Below are positions 16,793-26,006 of a DNA stretch of 54,331 nt, piece by piece. Within the stretch, counting starts at the first letter, position 1. Each line of letters opens with the position of its first letter. Origin of the DNA: UBA7672 sp041166025 (GTDB taxonomy: Bacteria > Pseudomonadota > Alphaproteobacteria > Caulobacterales > Hyphomonadaceae); the NCBI GenBank assembly GCA_041166025.1, contig JBEAMJ010000026.1:1-54331 (forward strand), read 5' to 3'. The position numbers and the translations under genes are program-made. The notes beneath the pieces are model-generated. The model was given only the letters and a program-made list of their open reading frames with translations, did not search any database and was not told where the DNA came from.

Positions 16793-17371
16793 ATGAGCAC
16801 CCGGATTACACTCGGAATTTCGGCTCTCGCAGCGAGCCTGTTGTTGTCCCCTGCTGCGCTCGCACAAGGCGCTGTGACGGTCATCGGCGGCGGACTGGGA
16901 CAGGCCTGCTACGAGGCCGCCGAAGGCCAGCGCATCGCGCCCATGAAGGCGATGGAAATCTGCAATCTCGCCCTCACGAACGAGACCCTCAAGCGCAGGG
17001 ACAAGGCCGCGACCTATACCAATCGCGGCATTCTCCACATGCGCATGGGCAATAACACCAAAGCGATGTGGGACTATGAAAAGTCCCTGGCGATGATGCC
17101 CAATCTCAAGGAAGCCAAGGTCAATCTCGGCGCCGCGCTCTACAACCTGAAACGCTATCCCGAGGCGCTCGCGGCGCTCAACGAGGGCGTGGGCTCGGAA
17201 TCGGAAACTGCCCGCATCGTCGGCTTCTACAATCGGGGCCTCACGCACGAGAAGCTCGGCAACCTGCAGCTGGCCTATGAGGATTTCCGCGAGGCGCTGA
17301 AGATGAAGCCGGACTTCAAGCAGGCGCAGGATCAGATCGCCCGCTTCACGGTGGTTCCGGCCGCCAGCTGA
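16793..17371 (+). CDS. Exported tetratricopeptide-repeat protein
   Basis: The 192-residue protein has a signal peptide (MSTRITLGISALAASLLLSP, cleavage near ALAQ). Three TPR-like helix pairs follow in the mature part: around AATYTNRGILHMRMGNNTKA, NLKEAKVNLGAALYNLKRYP and IVGFYNRGLTHEKLGNLQLA. TPR proteins act as protein-binding scaffolds; the partner is unknown. An AGGAG sequence about 9 bases before the ATG at 16793 supports that start. The gene is divergent from ctaC and precedes tldD by 78 bases. Confidence 0.8.
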   Translation: MSTRITLGISALAASLLLSPAALAQGAVTVIGGGLGQACYEAAEGQRIAPMKAMEICNLALTNETLKRRDKAATYTNRGILHMRMGNNTKAMWDYEKSLAMMPNLKEAKVNLGAALYNLKRYPEALAALNEGVGSESETARIVGFYNRGLTHEKLGNLQLAYEDFREALKMKPDFKQAQDQIARFTVVPAAS

Positions 17372-17449
17372 GTGACAGGCGCTGCATTGCCGTCCGCGGC
17401 CCAGCCACCCTATCTACGAAGCGTGGATGGAATTGTCGAAAGGTGCGCC

Positions 17450-18865
17450 ATGTCCGACCGTAGTCTCATCGAGGAAGCCGGTGTTGGCATCGCCGCCGCC
17501 GCTGGTATCCTCGATGGCGCGCTCGCCGGCGCGGACGATGGCGAGATTTATGTCGAGTCCGTGCGCTCGGAGAGCTTCCTGTTCGACGACGGGCGGCTCA
17601 AGTCAGCCTCCTACGACAGCGGCCAAGGGTTCGGTCTGCGCGTCGTTTCAGGGGAAACCACCGGCTATGCCCATGCCAGCGAAATTTCCGAGGCCTCGCT
17701 GAGGCGCGCAGCCACATCAGCGTCGGCCGCCAAGCGCGGCCGGGCGGGCCACCTCGCCCTCGGACCCACGCCTGTGAACCGGCGCCTCTACGCCGACATC
17801 GACCCAACCGCCTCACCCGATTTCGTCACCAAGACAGGCCTGTTGGCGGAGATCGACGCGTGGTGCCGCGCGAAGGATCCGCGCGTTGTGCAGGTCTCGG
17901 TGTCGCTCGCCGGTTCGCGAACGGCGGTCGAGATCATCCGCGCAGGCGGAGCGAGCGTGGCCGAGGCGCGCCCCCTGGTGCGCATCAACATCGCCGTCAC
18001 GATGGAGAAGTATGGCCGCCGCGAAACCGGCTCGGCCGGAGCCGGCGGTCGCGCCGCCTATGACGAGTGGATTCAGCCGAACCGGTGGAAGGCGTTGGCC
18101 GAACGCGCCCTGCGCAAGGCCGAGATAAACCTCGAGGCCGTGCCCGCTCCAGCTGGCGAGATGGAGGTGGCGCTCGGGCCGGGCTGGACGGGCGTGCTGT
18201 TGCACGAGGCCGTGGGCCACGGCCTCGAAGGCGACTTCAACCGCAAGGGCTCGTCTGTCTATTCCAATCGCATTGGCGAACAGGTGATGGCGAAAGGCGT
18301 CACGATCGTCGATGATGGCACGATCGCCAACCGCCGCGGATCGCTCTCCTTCGACGACGAAGGCACGCAAACGCAACGCACTGTGCTGGTCGAGGATGGA
18401 CGGCTCGTAGGTTACATGCAGGACCGGCAGAACTCACGCCTGATGGGCGTCGCCGCCACCGGCAATGGACGCCGCGAAAACTACGCCTCAACGCCGATGC
18501 CGCGGATGACCAACACCTTCATGACCGGCGGAACTCATGATCCGGACGAGATCGTGCGCTCGATCAAGAAGGGCATCTGGGCGGTCGACTTTGGCGGTGG
18601 CCAGGTCGACATCACCAACGGCCAGTTCGTCTTCCAGTGCACCGAGGCTTATCTGGTGGAGAACGGCAAGGTCGGCGCCCCTGTGAAGAACGCCACGCTG
18701 ATCGGGCACGGCCCCACGGTGATGAACAACATCTCGATGGTCGGCAACGACTTCGCGATGGACGACGGCGTCGGAACCTGCGGCAAGGCCGGTCAGTCTG
18801 TCCCCGTCGGCGTCGGCCAGCCGTCGCTCCGGATCGACAAGATCACCGTCGGCGGCGCCGGCTGA
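17450..18865 (+). CDS. tldD: TldD-type metallopeptidase
   Basis: TldD works with TldE/PmbA as a heterodimeric zinc peptidase that degrades unfolded peptides and matures some ribosomal peptides. The 471-residue product has the zinc motif HEAVGH at residues 252-257. Other family features are FLFDDGRLKSASYDSGQGFG, LRVVSGETTGYAHASE, TIVDDGTIANRRGSLSFDDE, and the C-terminal DFAMDDGVGTCGKAGQSVPV followed by GVGQPSLRIDKITVGG. The partner tldE is not in the window. The TGA overlaps the next ATG by one base (TGATG). Confidence 0.96.
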   Translation: MSDRSLIEEAGVGIAAAAGILDGALAGADDGEIYVESVRSESFLFDDGRLKSASYDSGQGFGLRVVSGETTGYAHASEISEASLRRAATSASAAKRGRAGHLALGPTPVNRRLYADIDPTASPDFVTKTGLLAEIDAWCRAKDPRVVQVSVSLAGSRTAVEIIRAGGASVAEARPLVRINIAVTMEKYGRRETGSAGAGGRAAYDEWIQPNRWKALAERALRKAEINLEAVPAPAGEMEVALGPGWTGVLLHEAVGHGLEGDFNRKGSSVYSNRIGEQVMAKGVTIVDDGTIANRRGSLSFDDEGTQTQRTVLVEDGRLVGYMQDRQNSRLMGVAATGNGRRENYASTPMPRMTNTFMTGGTHDPDEIVRSIKKGIWAVDFGGGQVDITNGQFVFQCTEAYLVENGKVGAPVKNATLIGHGPTVMNNISMVGNDFAMDDGVGTCGKAGQSVPVGVGQPSLRIDKITVGGAG

Positions 18866-19284
18866 TGAGGTTTCTTGCATTTCTCGTGACCGCTGCGATC
18901 CTTTCGCCATCCGTCATTGCGCAGCAAGCAGTGGTGCGCACAGTGACGAGTGCGGAGTATGCGGCTGGCCCTTCCAGCACACTTATCGATGTGCGCGAGC
19001 CGGCCGAATGGATTGCGACAGGCGTTCCCGCCGGCGCAAAGACTATATCGCTCAGCAATCCAGACTTCGTCGCAGCGGTCGAAGCGGAACTGGGCAGCGA
19101 CAAGACCCGACCCGTGGCCGTCATCTGTCGTGCCGGCAACCGGTCTGTCCGTGCAGCCGACGCGCTTGCCGCTGCCGGCTTTACAAACGTCACCAACGTT
19201 GCTGATGGCATGCTCGGGCGCGATGACGTTGGGCCAGGCTGGCTAGGCTCCAACCTGGCAACGCAAGCCTATCCAATTCAATAG
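18865..19284 (+). CDS. Exported rhodanese-domain protein
   Basis: The 139-residue protein has a signal peptide (MRFLAFLVTAAILSPSVIAQ) and then a single rhodanese domain. The domain shows LIDVREPAEW at about residue 43, GVPAGAKTISLS, and the active loop CRAGNRSVRAADAL, with its cysteine near residue 90. It ends with NVADGMLGRDDVGPGW. Such periplasmic rhodaneses transfer sulfane sulfur or bind oxyanions; the substrate is unknown. Translation is probably coupled to tldD through TGATG. It converges with the POT gene, leaving 8 bases between the stops. Confidence 0.88.
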   Translation: MRFLAFLVTAAILSPSVIAQQAVVRTVTSAEYAAGPSSTLIDVREPAEWIATGVPAGAKTISLSNPDFVAAVEAELGSDKTRPVAVICRAGNRSVRAADALAAAGFTNVTNVADGMLGRDDVGPGWLGSNLATQAYPIQ

Positions 19285-19292
19285 CCGCCACC

Positions 19293-21137
19293 CTACTCAG
19301 CCGCCTGTGGCGCAGACCCTGCGTCGCCCTTTTTCTCCCCCAGGTGCGCCAGCTTGTTGAGAAACGGGCTCGCGATCGCCAGCGCGAGGCCGATGCCAAC
19401 ACCCCAGACACCGATGTTGGTGAATACCTCGACGTAGGTCTTCAGCGCGAGTTCGGGATCTAGCACTTGCCCGCCAACCGTCTGCTGCGCGGTCTGCTTC
19501 GCGATTTGCGCCGACAGCGCCTGGGCAAGCGACGAACCCAGATACCATGTCGCCATCATCGTCGCTGCAATTGGCGCAGGCGTCAGCTTGGTCATCGCCG
19601 ACAGGCCGACGGGAGAAAGGAACAGCTCGCCGGTCGTATGCAGCAGGTAGAGCAGCACGAGGAAAACCAGCGGCACCTGGAAGTTCGCATCGGCGTACTG
19701 AGCGCCCCAGACAAGCACAAGGAAGCCCGCGCCAACTTGCATGATACCAAGAGCGAACTTGAAGGCGTCACCCGGGTCCTTCTTGTGCCGGCCTAGCCAG
19801 GTCCACATCACTGCGAAGAGCGGAGCAAAGATTAAGATGAACGCACCATTGAAGCTCTGTGTCTGGCCAGAGGTGACACAGTACTCTCCGATGCAGAGCT
19901 GTGAAGATCGTTCAGAGAACTGCGCCAGCGCCGAGCCTGCCAGCTCGAACAGCGTGAAAAACACCACTGAACCCAGCACAAGTATGAGCGCCAGGATCAG
20001 CTTTCCACTCTCGGCCAGCGTGCACTTCGTTATCATGTAGTAGATGAAGAAAATCAGCATTGCAGCCGATGCGATGGACAACGTTGTGTTGACGATCGGC
20101 TCGCGCTGAACGAGTTGCCAGACGACGAACACAGCCGCGATGCCGCCGATATAGATCAACCACTCGCGATTGATTGGACCGAGCAGGGGCTTCTTCAGCA
20201 GATCTGGGTTCGGCGGAACGCCAAGTTCCTTTGGCAGTTGCGGCTCGCCCGGCACGAAAAACAGAATCCGGCGACGCACGAACACGAGCCATCCGAGCAG
20301 CATGCCAATGCCCGCAAGCCCAAAGCCGGCCCACCAGCCGACGCTCGCGCCGACGAGCGCACACGTCACCTGCGCCCAGAAGGCGCCAAGATTGATTCCA
20401 TAATAGTAGAGTGAGAATCCACCATCGCGGCGTGGATCGTCTTTCGTATAGAGCTGGCCAACTTGCGTGGCGAGGTTCGCCTTTAGGAAACCCACGCCCA
20501 TGATGATCAGGGAGAGCGCCAGGAAGAAGATGTTCATGTAGAGGGGCTCCTGCCCCTCTACAAGCATCTGATAACCCTCGACTGCCTCGGTCTCCGGATT
20601 GTCGACAGGCACAATGCTCGGCAGCTGCGCATTGCCCGTGAAGCCTTTGATCTCCATCCCGTTCTCGGCCGGCCCGAATTCGTAGCGCTGGCCTTCGATC
20701 ACGATCCAAGCTTTGCGCTGGTCCTGCCGTCCTTCGGCTTCGACTTGGAACTGCTGGCCATTGTAGACCATGACGTTGCGCGCCGGCGCCTGTTCGATCG
20801 CCATCGCCAGGTGTCCCGCCACCAGGAGAAGCGCTCCAAACGCCACCGCCTTTGTTGTGCCGAGATAGCGGTCCGCCAGCATCCCACCGATCAAAGGCAG
20901 CAGATAGACCAGAGACGTGTAGGCGCCGTATTGCCCCGACGCGACTTCATCCGAAAACAGGAAGTGTTGCGTCATGTAGGCGACAAGGATCGTCCGCATG
21001 CCGTAATAGGAGAACCGCTCCCACATCTCGGTGAAGAAGATGATGTGCAGGCCCTTGGGCTGTCGGCGAAGCTGCATGATCACGGGAATTCCCGTGACCA
21101 CGGTGATCACGATCCCGATCGCCACTACGATATCCAT
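19293..21137 (-). CDS. POT-family proton-dependent peptide transporter
   Basis: This 614-residue membrane protein belongs to the POT/PTR family of proton-coupled di- and tripeptide transporters. The signature ExxERFxYYG is present as EMWERFSYYG near residue 40, and the MFS motif A as GGMLADRYLG. The C-terminal half has TTGELFLSPVGLSAMTKLTP. Two things are unusual. There is an extra hydrophobic helix before the signature (residues 3-21). There is also an inserted hydrophilic segment of about 85 residues (116-200) in what should be the periplasmic loop after the third core helix. GAGG spaced before the ATG at 21137 supports this start. Confidence 0.93.
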   Translation of the reverse strand: MDIVVAIGIVITVVTGIPVIMQLRRQPKGLHIIFFTEMWERFSYYGMRTILVAYMTQHFLFSDEVASGQYGAYTSLVYLLPLIGGMLADRYLGTTKAVAFGALLLVAGHLAMAIEQAPARNVMVYNGQQFQVEAEGRQDQRKAWIVIEGQRYEFGPAENGMEIKGFTGNAQLPSIVPVDNPETEAVEGYQMLVEGQEPLYMNIFFLALSLIIMGVGFLKANLATQVGQLYTKDDPRRDGGFSLYYYGINLGAFWAQVTCALVGASVGWWAGFGLAGIGMLLGWLVFVRRRILFFVPGEPQLPKELGVPPNPDLLKKPLLGPINREWLIYIGGIAAVFVVWQLVQREPIVNTTLSIASAAMLIFFIYYMITKCTLAESGKLILALILVLGSVVFFTLFELAGSALAQFSERSSQLCIGEYCVTSGQTQSFNGAFILIFAPLFAVMWTWLGRHKKDPGDAFKFALGIMQVGAGFLVLVWGAQYADANFQVPLVFLVLLYLLHTTGELFLSPVGLSAMTKLTPAPIAATMMATWYLGSSLAQALSAQIAKQTAQQTVGGQVLDPELALKTYVEVFTNIGVWGVGIGLALAIASPFLNKLAHLGEKKGDAGSAPQAAE

Positions 21138-21275
21138 GACGTCCTCGCCCAAATGCCCGTCCCGGGTCTGAGGCGATGTTCAACACGCGACCGTGAGATG
21201 CTCAAGCCCCGGAATCGTCCGGCGCGAGCAAGTTTCTGCCCCCGAGCATGAACAGGCGCGTCGCCGGCTGAATTC

Positions 21276-22652
21276 CTAGACCCGCGTTTCGGCGAAAGCG
21301 CGCGTAATGTCGCCTTCCCAGGCGCCGCGATACTTGTCCAGCAAGCGGTGCGCCTGGGTGACGCCGGTCTCCGCAATCTCCTCGATGTCGCTCAGGAAGA
21401 TTGTCTCGTCGCGGCCGCCGGCGTCGAGATTCCGGCGGCGCGAAAGCCCCCCGGCTGCCAGCTTCAGCGCCTCACGGGCCAGGGCCTGTGCTGTCGTGTT
21501 CCGGATTGGCGCCGCCAACCCCAGCATGGGTACGGCCGATCGCAGGGCCTGACGCTCCGCGGCCGTGAAGCCCTTCACCAGCTGCCAGGCCCCATCGAGC
21601 GCCCGGTCGTCGTAAAGCAGGCCGACCCAGAAGGCTGATAAGGCGCAAAGCATGCTGTGCGGCCCCGCATCCGCCCCGCGCATCTCAAGGAAAGTCTTCA
21701 GCCGCACTTCCGGGAAAATGGTCGACAGATGGTCGTCGAAATCATCCATCGCAGGAAGTTCACCCGGCAGAACCGGAAGCTTGCCCGCCATGAAATCCCG
21801 GAACGACAGACCCGACGCGTCAATATACTTCCCGTCGCGACGCACGAAATACATCGGCACGTCGAGCGCATAGTCGACATACTGCTCGAACCCGAAGCCT
21901 TCTTCGAACGCAAAGGGCAGCATGCCTGACCGATCCGGATCAGTGTCCGTCCACACATGCGAGCGATAGGAGAGGAAGCCGCTGGTGCGTCCTTCGGCAA
22001 ACGGCGAGTTGGCGAACAGCGCTGTTGCGATCGGCTGCAGCGCGAGGCTCACGCGCAGCTTCTTCACCATGTCGGCTTCCGAACCGAAATCGAGATTGGT
22101 CTGCACCGTGCACGAGCGGAACATCATCTGCCGCCCGAGCCGGCCTACCTTCTCCATGTAGGCCTTCATGATGCCATAACGGCCCTTCGGCATCATCGGC
22201 GTCTCGTCGAATGACCACAGCGGCGAGAAGCCGAGGCCGAGGAAATCGATCTTCATCGGCGCAGCGATCGTGCGCGTCTCGCGAAGGTGCTCGGCGATCT
22301 CGTCACAGGTCTGGTGGATATTTTCCAGCGGGGCGCCCGAAAGCTCGAACTGCCCGCCCGGCTCGAGGCTGACGCTCGCGAGGCCCTTTTTCAACCCGAT
22401 GATGTGACCTGCTTCGACAATCGGCTTCCAGTCATACTCGCGCGCCAGACCTTCAAGCAGGCCCCGGATCGATGCGGCTCCCTCATACGGGACTGGCCGC
22501 AGCGAGTCTTCAATGAACCCGAACTTCTCGTGCTCCGTGCCGATGCGCCACTGCGACTTCGGCTTTGAACCTCCGGCCAGGCGTTCCACGAGTTCGCGCT
22601 TGTTCCCGATCCGCGGCGCGGACTCATCGATGTCGCGCGTGGGTGTCGTCAT
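21276..22652 (-). CDS. gshA: Glutamate-cysteine ligase (plant/alphaproteobacterial type)
   Basis: The enzyme joins L-glutamate and L-cysteine with ATP, the first step of glutathione synthesis. The 458-residue protein matches the plant-type class used by many alphaproteobacteria. Signatures are WRIGTEHEKFGF, SVSLEPGGQFELSGAPLENI, MKIDFLGLGFSP, GRYGIMKAYMEKVG, CTVQTNLDFGSE, and LPVLPGELPAMDDFDDHLST. No signal peptide is present. The gene stands alone between POT and rsmE, and its upstream gap of 110 bases holds no other gene. Confidence 0.95.
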   Translation of the reverse strand: MTTPTRDIDESAPRIGNKRELVERLAGGSKPKSQWRIGTEHEKFGFIEDSLRPVPYEGAASIRGLLEGLAREYDWKPIVEAGHIIGLKKGLASVSLEPGGQFELSGAPLENIHQTCDEIAEHLRETRTIAAPMKIDFLGLGFSPLWSFDETPMMPKGRYGIMKAYMEKVGRLGRQMMFRSCTVQTNLDFGSEADMVKKLRVSLALQPIATALFANSPFAEGRTSGFLSYRSHVWTDTDPDRSGMLPFAFEEGFGFEQYVDYALDVPMYFVRRDGKYIDASGLSFRDFMAGKLPVLPGELPAMDDFDDHLSTIFPEVRLKTFLEMRGADAGPHSMLCALSAFWVGLLYDDRALDGAWQLVKGFTAAERQALRSAVPMLGLAAPIRNTTAQALAREALKLAAGGLSRRRNLDAGGRDETIFLSDIEEIAETGVTQAHRLLDKYRGAWEGDITRAFAETRV

Positions 22653-22759
22653 GCGGGAAGGGTCCGGAGGCTGATCCTCACCAGCCAGATAGGTATGCCC
22701 GCTTAGGGTCGCCAGCGGGGCCCGTCAAATGTTCGAATTGTGAAGGAAATCTATTCCCA

Positions 22760-22778
22760 GCGTCAGCTCCGCTGACGC
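22760..22778 (-). other. Perfect hairpin over the rsmE stop codon
   Basis: The sequence GCGTCAGC-TCC-GCTGACGC is an 8-bp perfect stem with a 3-base loop. It spans the last codons and TGA of rsmE. No T-run follows on the minus strand, so it is at best a weak terminator or an mRNA 3'-end stabiliser. Confidence 0.4.
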
Positions 22779-23536
22779 CAATCGCCACGCACGGCCTGCC
22801 AGATCGATAGAGCCGCGACGGCCGCTGTTTCGGCGCGCAGGATACGCGGCCCAAGGCTCACCGGCCGGACATGCGTTAACGCGCGAAGTCGGCTGCGTTC
22901 GCCGGGCGAGAATCCGCCCTCCGGCCCGATCAGGATCGCGGCTGGAGCGTCGCCCAGAGCCTGCACCCCGTCCAGAATGGGGCCTGCCCTGCCTTCCGCG
23001 CCGCCCCATGGCCGCTCCTGCTCGTCGCCCGCCTCGTCGGCGAAGATCAGCACGCGCCCCATGTCCCACTGGCCCAAAACCGTCGCCAGTTTCTCCGCAT
23101 CACGCACGGGCGGGACATCCAGACGCTCGGTCTGCTCCGCCGCTTCGGTGGCGATCCGCTGCAACCGGTCGACGCGGACCGTCTCGGCATCCGTCCGCTC
23201 CGTGATGACGGGCCGGATTTCTGCAACACCCAGCTCCACCGCCTTCTCGACGACGAAATCGGTCCGAGACTTCTTCAACGGCGCAAACAGCAGCCACAGG
23301 TCGGGCGTCGCCGCCTGCTCGCGGACGCGCTCCGTGACCCTCAGCGTCGCGGTCGACTTCGTGCTCGCCGCGAGTTGCGCATGGAACTCGCCGTCCCGGC
23401 CGTTAAAGAGCCGCACCGGATCGCCGGTAGCCAACCGCAGCACGCGCGTCAGATAATGCGCTTGTTCGCCGGTCAGGCCCACGGTGGCTGCCGGCGCCAG
23501 GTCGATCTCGACAAAAAGCCGGGGTGTCGCACTCAT
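22763..23536 (-). CDS. rsmE: 16S rRNA (uracil-1498-N3)-methyltransferase
   Basis: RsmE methylates U1498 of 16S rRNA. The 257-residue protein has an N-terminal PUA-like part (HYLTRVLRLATGDPVRLFNG). A SPOUT methyltransferase domain follows, with the SAM-binding knot signatures ILIGPEGGFSPGE and VSLGPRILRAETAAVAAL. QTERLDVPPV is also typical. It diverges from ubiA with 42 bases between the start codons. Confidence 0.96.
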   Translation of the reverse strand: MSATPRLFVEIDLAPAATVGLTGEQAHYLTRVLRLATGDPVRLFNGRDGEFHAQLAASTKSTATLRVTERVREQAATPDLWLLFAPLKKSRTDFVVEKAVELGVAEIRPVITERTDAETVRVDRLQRIATEAAEQTERLDVPPVRDAEKLATVLGQWDMGRVLIFADEAGDEQERPWGGAEGRAGPILDGVQALGDAPAAILIGPEGGFSPGERSRLRALTHVRPVSLGPRILRAETAAVAALSIWQAVRGDWRQRS

Positions 23537-23578
23537 GCCCTTGCGCTATATCGGGCCGATGCCCCTGCCAAGGACCAC

Positions 23579-24508
23579 ATGACCGAACCGGCCGCCGTAA
23601 CTTCTCCTGCCGACGCTGTCCGCGGCTCGTGGGTCGCGCGCGCGCCGGCGTTTGCGCGGCCCTACCTGCAGCTGTCGCGCTATGACCGGCCGGTGGGCTT
23701 CTGGCTTCTGGCCCTGCCCTGCCTGATCGGCCTGGTGCTGGCGCGAATCCCGGCCGGACTTGTCGCCGAAGACGGCTGGCTCGCCCTGCTGTTTGTGATT
23801 GGCGCGGTCGCCATGCGCGGGGCCGGCTGCACCTACAACGACATTCTCGACCGCGATATCGATGCGAAGGTCGCCCGCACCGCGCTCCGACCCCTGCCTT
23901 CTGGCGCCGTGACGCTGAAGCAGGCCTGGGTCTGGCTCCTGGCGCAATGCGCAGCAGGCCTCGCCGTGCTGCTCGCGCTGCCCGACTTTGCAAAGCTCGT
24001 CGCATTGTGCGCCATTCCCATGGTGGCGCTCTACCCGCTGATGAAGCGCATTACGTGGTGGCCGCAAGTGTGGTTGGGGCTGACGTTCAACTGGGGCGCC
24101 CTCGTCGCTCCGGCAGCTATCCGCGGCGAGATCGCTCCGGCCGACTGGCTCCTCTACACCAGCCTGGTTCTGTGGACGCTTGGCTATGACACGATCTACG
24201 CCATCCAGGACCGCGAGGACGACGCGCTGATCGGCGTCCGCTCAACGGCGCGCCGCTTCGGCGGCCGGATACGCCCGGCGGTCGCCATCATTTACGTCTG
24301 CTGCAGTGCACTCTGCGCCTCTGCCGCCTATCTGGCCGCAGGATGGCCCGGCATCGCGTTGACGGCGCCCTTCGCCATGCACCTTGCCCTGCAGGCTGTG
24401 CGTCTCGATCCCGGCAATGGCGGCCGTGCGCTTATGCTCTTCCGCGCCAATCGCGAAGCCGGCCTGCTGTTGCTTGCAGGTTGGGCCTTCATTGCGGCGC
24501 CATTCTAG
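23579..24508 (+). CDS. ubiA: 4-hydroxybenzoate octaprenyltransferase
   Basis: UbiA joins a polyprenyl diphosphate to 4-hydroxybenzoate in ubiquinone synthesis, in the inner membrane. The 309-residue protein has RYDRPVGFWLLALPCLIGL. The first Asp-rich motif is NDILDRDIDAKVARTALRPL and the second is YAIQDREDDALIGVRSTA. Eight to nine hydrophobic helices are visible. The ATG at 23579 is the first one downstream of the rsmE start region that keeps the family N-terminus; longer readings run into rsmE. Confidence 0.96.
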   Translation: MTEPAAVTSPADAVRGSWVARAPAFARPYLQLSRYDRPVGFWLLALPCLIGLVLARIPAGLVAEDGWLALLFVIGAVAMRGAGCTYNDILDRDIDAKVARTALRPLPSGAVTLKQAWVWLLAQCAAGLAVLLALPDFAKLVALCAIPMVALYPLMKRITWWPQVWLGLTFNWGALVAPAAIRGEIAPADWLLYTSLVLWTLGYDTIYAIQDREDDALIGVRSTARRFGGRIRPAVAIIYVCCSALCASAAYLAAGWPGIALTAPFAMHLALQAVRLDPGNGGRALMLFRANREAGLLLLAGWAFIAAPF

Positions 24509-24545
24509 CCGATAGTGACGCCAAGGGGCGCCGTGGGAGTCGCGA

Positions 24546-25487
24546 TTGTCGGAAGAACAACAGCCGCAAGGCAAGAAGCTGCCTGTTGCCTGGATCGGCG
24601 CGGGCGTGGCGTCCGTCGCTGCGGCCGGAACCGCGGGTTTCGTGCTGGCAGGACAGCTGGCCAGTCCGCCGGCTGACCCACCCGCTCCGGCCGTTGCCAG
24701 CGACCCGGCCGACGACCAGACCGCACAGATCCAGTTCGGCGCGAACGGCCAGACGACGCCGCCCGCCACGCCCAACCCTGGCGCGCCTGTCGCCGGCGCG
24801 GACGGAACGCTTGCTTTTTCCGACGACACCATCTCGTTCATCGCCGCCATCCCGCCGGGGCCGGCCGACGATCCCGTCCTCACCTACCTGAGAACCGACG
24901 CGCTCTCCTTCTTCGAGGGTTATCGCTCCAACGCCCGCATCGACGCGCAGGAGCGCAAGGCGCAGGACGCCCCGGCCATGCCGTGGGAAGTCAGCATCGC
25001 ATGGAAATACACGGCAAAGGCCGGCGACATCGTCAGCCTAGTTGGCACGGCCTACGAGTTCACCGGCGGCGCGCATGGCATGACCTACACTGACACCCAC
25101 ATTGCCCGATCGGGAACCGGAGAACAGATATCCGTCGAGTCGATGCTCCAGTCGGGGGCCATCTCGCCGGCCCTCACGATCGGCGTGTGTGAAGCCCTGA
25201 AGGCAAGGAAGCTCGAAAGCATCGGATCGGCCACGATCTACGATGAGCCAATCGTCTGCGCCGGAACGAGCGCCAACATCAAGGTCGAGGAAGCGAAATT
25301 CGCTCTCGCGCCATCGAGCGAGCCGAACAGGTTCGGGGGGCTGTTCGTGTACTATGACCCCTACGCTGTGGGACCCTACGCCGAGGGCGGTTACGCGCTG
25401 GCCATTCCCAACGAGGTTTTCGCGCACGACCTGCGCCCCGAGTTCAAGGAGTTCTTCGGCGGCAAGATCGACGGTGAGCCAACCTAA
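24546..25487 (+). CDS. Membrane-anchored DUF4163/DUF3298-type protein
   Basis: The 313-residue protein appears to start with TTG at 24546, preceded by GGGAG 6 bases upstream; no suitable ATG is present. It has one N-terminal helix (VAWIGAGVASVAAAGTAGFV) and a Pro/Ala-rich linker to about residue 85. An extracytoplasmic domain follows with SLVGTAYEFTGGAHGMTYTD, the hallmark of the DUF4163/PdaC-like module. The C-terminal part (YDPYAVGPYAEGGYALAIPN) matches DUF3298, as in RsiV and related proteins. Members bind or act on peptidoglycan or lysozyme, but no function can be assigned here. It overlaps the tadA 3' end by 4 bases. Confidence 0.8.
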   Translation: MSEEQQPQGKKLPVAWIGAGVASVAAAGTAGFVLAGQLASPPADPPAPAVASDPADDQTAQIQFGANGQTTPPATPNPGAPVAGADGTLAFSDDTISFIAAIPPGPADDPVLTYLRTDALSFFEGYRSNARIDAQERKAQDAPAMPWEVSIAWKYTAKAGDIVSLVGTAYEFTGGAHGMTYTDTHIARSGTGEQISVESMLQSGAISPALTIGVCEALKARKLESIGSATIYDEPIVCAGTSANIKVEEAKFALAPSSEPNRFGGLFVYYDPYAVGPYAEGGYALAIPNEVFAHDLRPEFKEFFGGKIDGEPT

Positions 25488-25945
25488 CGGCGCGACCGGA
25501 AAAAACCCCTGAGCAGCGCCGCAGAGTCCTCTGCCAGCACGCCGGCGGTCACAGAGGGTCGTGAATGGCAGGTCGGCTGCTCAAAGAATCGCGGCCCGTG
25601 CGCAACAGCGCCACCCTTCTCGTCCGCCGCGCCATAGACCAGCCGCCCGATCCGCGCATGGCTGATCGCCCCCGCGCACATCGCGCACGGCTCCAGTGTC
25701 ACGTAAAGCGTCAAGCCCGTCAGCCGATAGTTGCCCAGCGTCTGCGCCGCCGCCCGCATGACGAGCACCTCGGCGTGCGCCGTCGGATCGTGCAGGCCGA
25801 TCGGCTGGTTGTGCGTTTCAGCGATCACCGTTCCCGTAGCAGGATCGACCAGAACGGCCCCGACCGGCGTCTCTCCGGCGCCGGCCGCGGCCTGCGCCTG
25901 CGCCATTGCGCGGCGCATCATCTCAAGGTCGAACGCCGCGTCCAT
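25484..25945 (-). CDS. tadA: tRNA-specific adenosine deaminase
   Basis: TadA converts A34 to inosine in tRNA-Arg(ACG). The 153-residue protein has the zinc deaminase motifs HAEV in LHDPTAHAEVLVMRAA (ligand His, catalytic Glu) and PCAMC in TLEPCAMCAGAISHARI. ETPVGAVLV and the C-terminal AALLRGFFRSRR also fit. It is divergent from rsmD with 61 bases between the starts. Confidence 0.96.
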   Translation of the reverse strand: MDAAFDLEMMRRAMAQAQAAAGAGETPVGAVLVDPATGTVIAETHNQPIGLHDPTAHAEVLVMRAAAQTLGNYRLTGLTLYVTLEPCAMCAGAISHARIGRLVYGAADEKGGAVAHGPRFFEQPTCHSRPSVTAGVLAEDSAALLRGFFRSRR

Positions 25946-26006
25946 GCAGCCTCATGGGATTTCGCGCGCCATAGCATTTCACAAGAGGAATGCTAGACGC
26001 ACGCCG

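Noticed and set aside
25946..26006. Loss of rluB from the usual tadA-rluB-rsmD order
   Set aside because: The gene may simply be elsewhere in the genome; the 61-base gap shows no remnant.
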